Shown here: piece after piece, positions 12,807 to 22,646 of the stretch
Layout of the letters: each line of letters begins with the position of its first letter
How positions within the stretch are numbered: the first letter of the stretch is position 1
Assembly (NCBI RefSeq): GCF_016545825.1
Contig: NC_052619.1
Location: forward strand, 9,501,501 to 9,565,500
Direction: 5' to 3'
DNA from: Eucalyptus grandis
Taxonomy: Eukaryota; Streptophyta; Magnoliopsida; Myrtales; Myrtaceae
Length of the DNA stretch: 64,000 bases
Position numbers and translations under genes: made by a program
Notes under the pieces: generated by a model
The model's database searches: none
Seen by the model: only the letters and a program-made list of their open reading frames with translations
What the model was told of the DNA's origin: nothing

Positions 12807-13876
12807 TAGAGGTGTTAAATGGGTTATCCAACCCATTTATGGACCCATTTAAGCATAAATGGGTCGTTAATGGGTCAGGCCTTGAGAAATAGGTACCCTG
12901 ATGAGTTTTAAAAATAAAAGAACTAAAATAAATGGGTCTTAAATGGGTACCCATTTAAGACCCATTTACAAACCCATTAAAGTCTAAAGATGGGTTGTGC
13001 AACCCATTTATTTTTCTTTTCTTTTTTTCTTTCCTCTTCCTCCGGTCGCCGGCACGGCGATGGCCGGCGACCGGCCAGGCGACCTCGAGGCTCGCCAGAT
13101 CGGCGAGGCTCGAGCCTCGCCCGACGCCGGCGAGCCTCGAGCTCCTTGGATCTGGTGAGGCGGAGGCCTCGCCGACGCCGGCGAGCCTCGAGCTCGCCGG
13201 ATTTGGGAGGCGGAGGCCTCGCCCGGCGTCGGCGAGCCTCGAGCTCGCCGGATTTGGGGAGGCGGAGGCCTCGCCGGCGTCTGGCGAGCTCGAGTCTCGC
13301 CGGATTTGGCGAGGCGACGGCCTCGCCGACGTCCGGCGAGGCTCGAGCCTCGCCGATCGGGCGAGACTTGAGCTCACCAAAGCATCGGGCAAGCTTGAGC
13401 TCGCCGGATGCGGTGAGCGTCGGGCAAGCTTGAGGCTCGCCGGATCCGGCGAGCCTCGAGCTCGCCGGCGTCGGCGAGCCGGGCAAGCTCGACACTCGCT
13501 TGTGGCCAGCCAAAGAAAAAGAAGAAGAAGAAGAAAGAAAAAGAAAAAGAAAAGTTATATTTAAAAAATTAAAATAATTAAAATTTTATTTTAAAAAAAA
13601 TAATTAAAATTCCATTTTTTTAAATAATTATTTTAAAAATTATAAAATTGTCCATTAAATTTGTGTTGTATAAAATTATTTTAGCAATACCATTTTTTAA
13701 ATATATATATCTATATATATAATAAATTAAGTTTAATTAAATGGGTCGGGTATGGGTTGGGTATGAGTCGGGTTGGGTATGGGTCAAAATTTTTGCATTG
13801 TAATAAACGGGTTAAATGGGTCGATTTGGGTCGGACCATTTATGACCCGACCCAACCCACCCGTTTAACGGGTCTA
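12807..13876. mobile_element. hAT-like non-autonomous transposon with 8-bp target duplication
   Basis: Flanked by perfect direct repeats CTCACGTG at 12799-12806 and 13877-13884. The termini are imperfect inverted repeats: TAGAGGTGTTAAATGGGT at the left, TAGACCCGTTAAACGGGT as the reverse complement of the right. Subterminal regions are dense in AAATGGGT and its variants (GGGTCGGGT, ACCCGACCC), the usual pattern of transposase-binding clusters in hAT elements. An 8-bp duplication is the hAT hallmark. No transposase frame is present. The interior carries a GC-rich self-complementary block (13050-13510) between a pyrimidine and a purine tract. The paralogous flank at 16620-16995 lacks the insertion. 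Confidence 0.85.
13050..13510. repeat. GC-rich GCGAG/CTCGCC palindromic repeat block inside the hAT element
   Basis: About 460 bp of degenerate repeats around GGCGAGCCTCGAGCTCGCCGG, roughly every 50-60 bp, self-complementary throughout. It is entered through a pyrimidine tract (TTTTCTTTTCTTTTTTTC) and left through an AAGAAGAAGAAG-type purine tract. All reading frames stay open by composition, so the long ORFs here are not evidence of genes. Confidence 0.85.
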
Positions 13877-14069
13877 CTCACGTGCGGGGTGCTGCTCGCA
13901 CGTGTGATGCGAGTGCAACGCGCGTGCGTGGGATGTGCGTGCAAGGACTAACGTTACGATGACGTCACAAAGAACAATAAATTTTAATACATGTGCATTA
14001 ATATTTTTACTTGATTATTTGTACTCTTGTTCTAGTTATAGAGATCGTGGGATTACACGTTTTGCATCG

Positions 14070-14260
14070 GATCACGCTCGCATGGTGCACTGAGGATTTG
14101 AAAAGACATGTGATTACTATGGCTCGGCTTTCAAGCTGGAGTTAGACGTCCAAGAGCACCAGGTTGCGTTCGGCAGAAAGTGTCGGCAATGGTGGCGGCG
14201 TGGAAGGCAGCGGTAGTGGTGGCGGTGTGGAAGGCAGCAACAAGGGCAGAGAGCAGAGAA
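14070..14260 (+). pseudogene. broken copy of the short C2H2 zinc-finger gene (cf. 28033-28278)
   Basis: This stretch follows the coding sequence of the intact gene from its first His pair to near its end. Landmarks are CGCATGGTGCA, GGATTTGAAAAGA, CTCGGCTTTCAAGCTGGA and the GGCAGCGGTAGTGGTGGC tail encoding Gly/Ser/Val/Glu repeats. A TGA replaces the codon after the histidines (GTGCACTGAGGATTT against GTGCATCGTGGATTT), further stops and small indels follow, and the N-terminal half-finger is missing. It is therefore a pseudogene fragment. Confidence 0.75.
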
Positions 14261-14325
14261 AGCGAAGGGAGCAAAGAGAAAAGAAAAAGTCTTTTGAATT
14301 TTTCAAGAAGGCGGATCAACCGCTG

Positions 14326-15842
14326 CCGTGGGTCGCCATATGCAGCTTGATGGAATATTTGTCTATAACATGCTCGGTTCATATTTATCTGATTGAAGAT
14401 TTCGCCTGTCGACAGCCTTTGTTTCAATCTTTATGTCATTCTCTTTTACTGATTTATTTCTCTATTTTTGCAACTTGACTGCACATTTAAGGAGGCGACC
14501 ATGTACGATTTGATCGAATATCCACCCCATGGTCGGTCCATGTCCATTTGACCAAGGATCTCACGTGCCGACAGCTTTCATTTTGCCCCCGGGCAACCCA
14601 CTCACGTGGGGGGCTGCCCGGGCATATTTATTTTCCTGAACCCAGCCTAGTATGCTAGGAGAAGGGCTTCACGGGGATCCAATGGTGGGTCCCCTTTCCC
14701 TTGTCAGGAGTTGGCGGGATACCCAATGGGGACTTTATCCCGTAATCCCAGTTAAACCCCCTATAAATGGGGGCTAACTGGGCACCCTGGGATGCCCGAT
14801 TTAGGGTGGAGCAGTTTATGGACATGCTCAGGTCCAGACGTTTCTCAATAATAGGGACTGTGAAATCGCTCCTCCATGTGCTACAACCTAGAGGTGGAAA
14901 TCTCCATTTTGCCCAACTCACGGCTGTATCATAGAACCGATTTAAACTTTAAAGGACTTAACGACATGTAAAAAGCAGAAAACAAATAAATATGCCATAG
15001 ACTTATTTTTGAATATATTTCTATGTAATAAACAATTAAAGCCTTGAAATGCATCCAAATTTGTATTATCCTACATCTTCTAACTTGGCGCAGGCCATCG
15101 TGCGATGGTGCGCAAGCAGTAAATAAAAAGGCTGATTTAAAAAAAAAAAAATCGAATACAACTCAATGTTAACTAATGCAACTCGTCACTCATGTTCTCA
15201 TTAACCGAAAAGTCCTAAATTATATTTTATAGTTGTCAATTCAATCATAAAATTTTCAATTTACCTAATATAATCTCCGTTTGTTTTGTGGAAAATGAAT
15301 GGTTTCTTCTAAAAATGATCCCTTAAAATAATATTGAAGGATGTTCTCATTATCGACAACAATTTATGTACAAAATATTTCATGGACGATGAAAATCATT
15401 TTTCTTTTATTTGTTTTTGTAACCAATTAAAAAAAAGCTTAGAAATATATTGACTAAGTTGAAAAGTTTATGATTGAATTGATCTTCTTACCATATAAGT
15501 TTAGGACTTGGGACAATTATACCTATTCATGAATATTTTACAGGGCAATACTAGGAGAAGGCCATATGTTTCGGGCGCCCCTCAATCAAATATTCAAAAT
15601 TCCATGTCATTAGACAATAGAAGATATAAATTTATCTACAAAGCTAGCAGTCGGCTGGCTTTTGTGTCAAAGTTGACATTGCTTAAATGATTTGAGAAAT
15701 GTTGCTCCCAAATTACCCTTTGCATAATTGTGCTTTTGTTCATTGGCTTCATTAGACTGCACGCTAGATTGGTTGGGAGAATTTACCATGGTTACTGCTA
15801 CGAGGCCCCAAACATTGATATTTGCAAGTCCAACATGCTAGT
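14326..15842 (+). repeat. segmental duplication, copy A (inverted copy at 55709-56986)
   Basis: Runs from the landmark ATATGCAGCTTGATGGAATA to CCAACATGCTAGTA and matches the reverse complement of 55709-56986 nearly continuously; I judge identity to be about 85-90 percent by eye. Copy A is about 240 bp longer, almost all due to an insertion at about 14585-14830. Short open frames inside (for example 15508-15690) occur in both copies but show no recognisable protein. Confidence 0.8.
14585..14830. mobile_element. about 245-bp insertion, absent from the inverted copy
   Basis: Comparison with 55709-56986 shows extra DNA between AGCTTTCATTT and CAGACGTTTCTC. It begins TGCCCCCGGGCAACCC and ends GACATGCTCA, so it has TG...CA borders, and it contains CCCGGGCA palindromes and a symmetric CCCCCTATAAATGGGGG. 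No target duplication is visible. It could be a small LTR-derived or TRIM-like piece; the class is not settled. Confidence 0.5.
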
Positions 15843-15844
15843 AA

Positions 15845-16335
15845 GGGGAAGGCATTTTAAGCACTCTTGACAATAAAACAGGGCAAAATAGAACAATTAA
15901 GCGCAAAGCATTTCAAACATCCTTGACAATAAAAATGGGAAAATAGAACCACTAAAACATGGCAAAATAAAGCGACTAAAATAAGGCAAAATAGAGTGGT
16001 TGCAAGAGCTTTCATTTTTATCATGACAAGAACCTTTTTCCTAGTCTTCTTCAGTTGTTATCCCAACTTTCTCACTAAGTTTTAAATAAATAAAAAAAGT
16101 ACTTGAGCTGATGAACATTCATTTCAAATAATTTTTAACTCATTAAAATGTCTGGATATCACATTCATTAAGCTGTCATTTTACTGAATTCAAACATTAA
16201 AAAAAAATAAAAAATTACATGGTTGACTTTCTTCGTTGGTTCGACTCCACCACCTCCTCAACGCTGGCGAAATAATCTTTTTCGCTCATATACCTCAAAC
16301 TTAGCCAAAGTTCATCCATATTATTAAATTAATGT
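15845..16335 (+). repeat. direct duplication, copy 1 (copy 2 at 17697-18175)
   Basis: Shares with copy 2 the landmarks AAGGCATTTTAAGCACTC, AAGCGCAAAGCATTTCAA, ACTTGAGCTGATGAACATTC and TCGACTCCACCACCTC. The two copies differ by scattered substitutions and A-tract length. Copy 2 leads directly into an AP2/ERF relic; copy 1 stops just short of it, so this is the 3' flank of an AP2-type gene without the gene. Confidence 0.8.
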
Positions 16336-16619
16336 CTCGAGTTTGAATTTAGATAACGATTTGTTAAACCGAATATGTTACTAAAGATTTCTCAAGTAAC
16401 AGAAAAGTTTCGTTGGACTTTCGAAGGTATAAAAAAGAGGAAATAATACAATAAAGAAAAAAGTGGAGCAAAGTTATTCTTTTATTTGTGGAACCTACAG
16501 AAGCGAAGTTTTCTTCGTGGGGCCCACAAGTCAAGACTTCAAAGATAAAATTGTTGGAGTGGACGAACTTTTTTTTTTTTTTTTTTTTTTTTTCTGATTT
16601 CATTTTTTCTATTCCAAGT

Positions 16620-16995
16620 TTTATTGATTTTGACAGAGGGCTTGATTCGCTAGAGTCTTGCTGATGCTAAGCCACGATTTGACGCCCCTATGTGTCTCTG
16701 ATGAAGCGGTCGGCTCCTGACTTATTACACGTGTCATGAAAGCATTGGCCCTCATTGCGGCTAATTGAGCCAAAGCGTAGACGTAAGGGAAGAAATATCG
16801 ACAGCTAAAAGATGGTGGCACGCCGTCGGGGGAGGACCCATGAGCCCCGATGCGCTGCTAGGGCGTCGAGCATGTGTCCCCCTTGCGTATGCAACGGGCG
16901 TGCGACACGCGTGGGACGTGCGTGCGATGCACGTGCGAGGACTAACGTTACAATGACATCATCGAAAACGATAAATTCCAATATAGGTGCATTAA
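16620..16995 (+). repeat. paralogous flank without the hAT insertion
   Basis: Second copy of the segment at 12560-12798 plus 13885-13990. Where copy 1 carries the hAT element at CTCACGTG, this copy reads straight through, although the site itself has diverged (GAGCATGTGTCCCCCTTGCG). It ends with the CGTGCG-rich stretch and the GACTAACGTTACAATGAC landmark. A run of about 20 T precedes it at 16570-16592. Confidence 0.75.
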
Positions 16996-17696
16996 TATCC
17001 TATCGTATTTCAATATAAAAATCAAGATAGCTTATTCAATGGAAAGACTAGGTGAAGAAAAAACAGACAAAGAAATGTCACGAGGCCATCATGCGTTGCA
17101 CTTTTCCATATTAAGCGATCAACTTTCTAACAAATGTGATTGGCATTGTCATTTTTTTTTTTTTTTTTGCCTAGAAAGAAGCCAGGGCATTCCCAAAAGA
17201 GACATAGTACTAGGAGAGGCCACCAACTCATTCCTAAATAAGAACATGTATCTCAAAAATTGTAGTCATACATTTTTGCCCCACTTCATTCTCTTATTTG
17301 ATTGAGTAAGTAAGAAGGCATTTTTTAAATTTTTATCTGATATAGGTCTTTTTTTTTTTTTACCCAGTACTTCATTCTTTAGAAAATCTCGAGCACATCC
17401 TCTGTGGTGCCATGAACGATGATCAAAATTGGAGAAGTCATTGTTGGTGATCGGGTGAAAGAAGATCAAATGAAGAGCGAGAATGCAAGGACGAAGAAGA
17501 ACGAGAGAGCTGCCATGGTGAACCGTGTTATGGCAGATGGCGTTGTCCTTGGGGTTTTCTATGGGGATTGGGGGAGGGGGTGGTGGGGATGTTGGCGAGT
17601 TTAGTGCAGCAGAGGAGCGTTGGGTGGTGGCAGAGATGGTGGCAGAGATAGAGAAATAGGAGATACCATGGGGGGATGCACAGGTGAGAGACAAGG

Positions 17697-18175
17697 TTAA
17701 GGCATTTTAAGCACTCTTGACAGTAAAACAAGGTAAAAAAGAACAACCAAGCGCAAAGCATTTCAAGCACCCTTGACAATAAACATGGGAAAGTAGAGCA
17801 ATTAAAACATGGCAAAACATAGCGACTAAAACAGACAAAACAGAGCGGTTGCAGGAGCTTTCCTTTTTATCATGACTAGAACTTTTTTCTTGGTCTTCTT
17901 CAGTCGATATCTCAACTTTCTCATTAAGTTTTAAATAATAATAAAAAAATACTTGAGCTGATGAACATTCATTTCAAATAATTTTTAACTCATTACAATG
18001 TTTGGATATCACATTCATTAAGCTGCCCTTTTACTGAATTCAAACATAAAAAAAAAAAAAAAGACATGGCCGACTATCTTCATTGGATTGACTCCACCAC
18101 CTCATCGACGCTAGCGAAATAATCTTTTCCGCTCGTATACCTCAAATTCAACCAGAGTTCATCCGTACTGACAAA
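17697..18175 (+). repeat. direct duplication, copy 2, 3' flank of the AP2 relic
   Basis: Matches 15845-16335 and, in reverse complement, 54920-55055. It ends next to the AP2/ERF relic read from the minus strand, so it represents that gene's downstream region. Confidence 0.8.
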
Positions 18176-18521
18176 TAATTATGAGCACCGGAAATCAAAC
18201 AACTCGCTTGGTAACGTCGGGGGCGGCAAATTGGTGAGGAAGTTAGTGATGGCTTCCTTTCCCCACAACTTTCTCGCCACCTTGTCGTAGGCGAGCATTG
18301 CCTCCTCAGCCGTGTTATAGGTGCTGAAGTTTTGATGTAACCCCTTGTCTTGAATTTTTGCAACCCATTTCCTCAACTAAGTCTGCCTCACTCCCGGAAT
18401 GTCCTTTGGCTGCCTGAAGATGAATCTCCGCGAATCTTATACTTCTTAGCGTGCCTCGGGGTCTCCTCCTCTCGCCGGTGACTTCATGGCCACTAGACCT
18501 GGGCATATCTATGGGGTTCAT
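18176..18521 (-). pseudogene. AP2/ERF-domain relic
   Basis: Read on the minus strand, the segment KWVAKIQDKG then YNTAEEAMLAYDKVARKLWG and KEAITNF matches the C-terminal two-thirds of an AP2/ERF DNA-binding domain (the WVAxI strand, the TAEEAAxAYDxAA helix and the final NF). The upstream part, with RGDSSSGSQRTFRE-like residues, sits in a different frame. No ATG opens the domain frame, and a stop (TAG or TAA) interrupts it whichever frame is taken. It is a pseudogene; the paralogue at 54644-54919 keeps more of the domain. Confidence 0.75.
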
Positions 18522-18540
18522 TTCAGTTTAGTAATCTAGG

Positions 18541-18700
18541 TGAGGGTGGTATTTGGGACCAAGAAACTGGCAGTGGGTGCTTGATAGAAATTCTTTTAAG
18601 GAGAAACTCTTTCTAGGATAAACTAACGGTGGGTGCTTGAGAGAAATTCTTTCAAGGAGAAACTCTAGGAGAAACTGGCAATGGTGGTGTTAGGGACCGC
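18541..18700 (+). repeat. short tandem duplication of about 70 bp
   Basis: GTGGGTGCTTGAKAGAAATT followed by CTTTYAAGGAGAAACTCT occurs twice, with a third partial AGGAGAAACT. The copies are diverged. No coding role is apparent. Confidence 0.7.
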
Positions 18701-19630
18701 GAGAAAGTCTTTTAAAATGGCAGTGAGCAAATGAGTGGATGGTGCTGGTGTGTGGGCTAGTGTAGGAGCTTGTTATGCAACACTCCCTTACACATGTAAA
18801 AGGGAGAATGGAGCAGTGTTAGGATTGCACTACAATGACAAGAAACATGTACTTCTTTGCACTGTGCATCAAAGCAATCATCAATTGTTCATCCTTAGTC
18901 ATTCCAAAAGATTTGATTAGGCGAAATAATTATCATTCATTTAATAGTACTCGAAGTCGAATAAAGAATCCTCGAAGTTATGATTAATCATATTTGATTT
19001 ATTGACAATTTTAAAGAAAACATAGTCTTAAAACGTCCAATGCGTGTGACGTCTGGCTAGCTGATCAAGATGTGCATAAGTTGTCCCAAATTACAAAACA
19101 TATTCGAAATCACCACTGCGGATAAGGTTCCTACTAAGATTTAGATTCGACAACACCCCTCTATGTCTTCCCATGCAAGTTTACGTGCGTCCGATTCATT
19201 TCCATGTTCATTCAACTTATGACGGCGCTTGCCTTGACTCTTTGGACTCATTATCCTAAGGCTTAGCCAAGGCTTCTTTCTTCTATGCAAAGATATGATG
19301 CATTTCATTTAAAAATAGAAATGGGTCAAAACCCTCCAACCGGCGGAAATTCTTAAATGGATATAATCCTAGGGACTCCATCGAAATAGAAATTCTCCAC
19401 CAACGAGTTGATTCACAAATTGTGAAAAATTAACCAATCCAATATTTGTATGAAAATCATGTCGAATTTCTATATCTATATTTTCGTATAAATAATTGAC
19501 AATAAAATAGAATTTTCGTGTGTGATGCGCGTGCGTGGGTCGCGCGTGCGACGCACGTGCATGGGATGTGCGTGCATGGTGCAACGCATGTGCGAGGGCT
19601 GACGTCACGATAACGTCAGCAACCTAATTG

Positions 19631-19816
19631 GGGCACCACACCAAAGCCGTCCATCGCAAAGCTAGATTCAAATGTGAGTGGTGTGGTGCTACCTTCAATC
19701 TCAGCTCGGAGCTTCGGGAGCACCAGGCAACCTCAGGCTGCAATTGCCGCGGCAGTCAAGCCGCCAAGAGCGGTGAGGGTGGCGGAAGCAGAAGTGGATC
19801 AACGAAAGAGAAGTGA
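19631..19816 (+). pseudogene. 5'-truncated C2H2 zinc-finger relic
   Basis: The frame GHHTKAVHRKARFKCEWCG continues into a complete second finger (C-x2-C-x12-H), with the fourth ligand unclear (NCRGSQ follows), and a Gly/Ser/Lys tail ending in a stop at 19814-19816. The first finger lacks its two cysteines: CGTGCG-rich flank DNA is joined directly at TTGGGGCACCAC, with an in-frame TAA just upstream and no ATG. The relic at 54477-54623 supplies the missing beginning. The downstream part shares GTAAATAAGG and CCATCATTGATGGCGGC repeats (19845-19975) with the 3' side of the gene at 28033. Confidence 0.75.
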
Positions 19817-20131
19817 CATCCACTTCTCATACTTAAATCGACTAGTAAATAAGGATGGCTAGCCATCATTGATGGCGGCAACCATGGTGGCACCGATCTG
19901 CTAAAAAGTGATTTCTAAATCAACCAGGTAAATAAGGGTTGCTACCATCATTGATGGCGGCGACCACCCGTGGCGGTTGATCCGAATTTGGTCATGCCCA
20001 TATCACACATGTAAAGTGAAATGACTTATAAAAAGCAATGGGGTTCATGCCCATTGCAATCATCAACTCTCATAAGCAAACCAAGAAAAAATATATATGG
20101 AGCAAGATGGGACCACTTGGCCTACCTAGGG

Positions 20132-22646
20132 TGTCACGATCCGATCCTTTGAGCACGTGCCAATCCCTCCTTGATCGATTAAATTGCGACATCCCAGGAC
20201 GTATCGCCACCTATTCATTTTTTAAATGTACATGCAGAAGCAGATAAATAATCCCCATACAACAATTCAATGGGATAGAAAAGTAGGGCCAATTTTTCAA
20301 ATCAAAACAAACCTTTTATAAACAACCAAGTTTATTTACAAGACCAAACTATTTACAAAAAGGTCGGCTCATTCCAAAATGAACTGTCCTATGACCTACT
20401 AGTTAGACCCGTTCGCCGATTCTAGTCTATCCACCTTTCCAAACTCCAAGGCTTCCGGTTCTCCACCAATATCATCTAAGGACCTGAAAATGGTTATACA
20501 ATAACTAGTGAGACAACGTCTTAATAAGTTCAACTTCCTAAGCTTTGATTAGGAAGAAAATACGTCATAAGGGCTGCCTAAATACAATCAGACGTCAGAG
20601 GACTTACCTTGGCCTTAATTCCTTCCTGTAAATTAGTTTAATTCGTAATTACTGACAAACCACATCATTCAGTCAATTCGGATCGACTCAGCGATCAATC
20701 GACTCAGTCGATTATATATCATTAAGACCATCACACGGTCATTTCGATTATTCATTCTCGACTCTTATTCGCGGCCTAACAGACATTGATCTAGATTAAG
20801 TGGTAATCATGGCCCCATCGAGCAATTTTCAAGATTTAGTGGTAATCATGGTCCCACCGAGCAATTTTCTAGATTTGGTGGTAATCACGGCCCCACCGAG
20901 CAATTTTCTAGATTTGGTGGTAATTACGGCCCTACTGAGCAATTTTCTAGATTTGGCACCAAAGTTGTCCATTTACCCACAATCACTACTCACACTCAAA
21001 TTGCACAATATGGTACTCAATTAAATAAACAGAAAGCACCATTGTAATCAACACGAAATTTCAATTACCGATTATCCCAGTTGAATTTTCGGAAAATAAA
21101 TAAATAAATAAATAATTACGGAAATTAATAAATAAATGCAATAAATATGACTTAGGCCCGATAAAGCCTAATTGGAAGCCGAGACGGTCCCGGAAAATTC
21201 CCGAACCAGTCTAGATAAATACTAGAGTTTGTCTATGCTTTAATTGCACTAAACTATCCACCTAACATGCATCAATTAATTAAATTAACTAATCAATTCT
21301 AACTAACCACCTAATCCTAGCTTAGTCTAAACTAATAAACCCTTAAGCATAATTAATTTACTAAGTGAGGAATAGTAAGTTAAACTCACCGGTTTGGTGT
21401 GAAGACCGGTTCACCGCGACGGCGGCGTGACAGCGGCCGAAACTTGAATTGCGGCGGCACCAATGGGCTTGGACCGGGCTTTAAATTAGCCCAACAAATC
21501 TCAACCCAAGCTGAGATTTGTTCTTGAGTTGGGCTGGGCTTGCTTTGTGGGCTTGAGCTGCTGAACCTGCGGGCTGAACTTTGGAGGTGGGATGAATTCG
21601 CTGGGCTTCAAAACTGGACTGGGCTTGATTGCAAGTGGCTGAAGATGGGCTAAAGAAAACTTGCGGGCTCGAAACTGGGCTGAACCAAGGCTGACGATGG
21701 GCTTCAAATTGCTGGGCCGACGTTCAATGGGAGGCAACAGTCAACTTCGGGCAGCCTGCTGGCGTCGAGCTGGGGGAGACCGAAGCAGCTGGTCTTCGAG
21801 AAATGAAGACCGATGCTGCTGAAGAACTTGATCTGCTGAAGACACGCTCAAGACAGCTGCTGGCAGAAGGAGTGAAGAAGCCACGGAGATGGGCTCACGT
21901 GCAAGTGGGCCGAAGATGCTGGGGAAATCTGCCGAGGAGTCAGCGTGAAGATGGGCAGGGAAGAGTGTTCGGTGGAAGCTGCAGGTTGACCAAAGGAGAC
22001 AAACGTTGGTGGACTTGGACGTGGCAGAGCCGAGATCACTTCGATTGAGAGAAAACAAACGAAATTGGGGCAGCTTCGATCTTCGTGGCAGCTTGCAGAA
22101 GGATCGGTGGAGGAATGGCCGCACGAAAGAGAGAAAGGCGAGGGAAATAAAAGTGAAACTAAAAGCAGGAGGGGTCGAGGAAATGGAATGCACGAAGGAG
22201 AGAGAGAGAGAGGACGGATGAGGGAGAGAGATTGAGCAAAAGTCAATATAAAATATCTAAATTCATCGTAACTAGGTCCAAGAAGTCTTCAAGTCTATCC
22301 CTTATTGTCCCCGAATTAACTCTCTTGCTATATAATCCACAACTAATCCAAATTGAAGTCCCATTTTTCAGCCCCATGCCTAATTTCGAATTTCACCACT
22401 TTAACTTCAATTTCCTGATTCAATTCTCCAAATCGACGCCCAAATTTGCCGAAGGAAAATCCCACAAACTTTCTATAAGTTCCCAACACCAAATAGCTCG
22501 GCTTGGAAGCCCAAATTTCCTTCGACTTAGCCCATCCGAGTTTCCGTTACTTTTCCGCAACGTTTGAATCTATTTTCCATAAAAATCAGGGAATCTCTGA
22601 AAATTCTTCGGAGGATGAGTCGACGTTCCTAAAATAGATCGTGACA
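20132..22646. mobile_element. probable solo LTR or LTR-retrotransposon remnant
   Basis: Starts TGTCACGATCCGATC and could end at ATAGATCGTGACA (22646), giving a TG...CA element of about 2.5 kb with matching inverted termini (TGTCACGATC and its complement). A second possible end is GATGTCACA at 23199. There is no matching 5-bp target duplication at either, and no gag-pol frame anywhere. Inside are a 39-bp tandem repeat, an ACCGGTT palindrome near 21390-21410 and a purine-rich, more GC-rich segment (21400-22230). Boundaries and class are tentative. Confidence 0.4.
20801..20956 (+). repeat. 39-bp tandem repeat, four units
   Basis: Four units of 39 bp with the core GAGCAATTTTCTAGATTTGG, diverged by a few bases each. 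The period is a multiple of three and one frame reads a 13-residue repeat ending SNFLDL, but there is no surrounding gene, so the open frame is probably incidental. Confidence 0.9.

Noticed and set aside
12955..13564. Long overlapping ORFs on both strands (145-189 codons)
   Set aside because: They lie in the GCGAG/CTCGCC repeat block inside the hAT-like element. All frames are open through composition and encode low-complexity Arg/Ala/Ser/Pro.
16240..16262. GGTTCGACTCC, resembling a tRNA B box
   Set aside because: No matching A box or cloverleaf arms at the proper distance. The same sequence occurs in the duplicated AP2 3' flank in altered form.
20801..20956. Regular 39-bp repeats considered as a CRISPR-like array
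   Set aside because: The units are contiguous tandem copies without unique spacers, in plant nuclear DNA.
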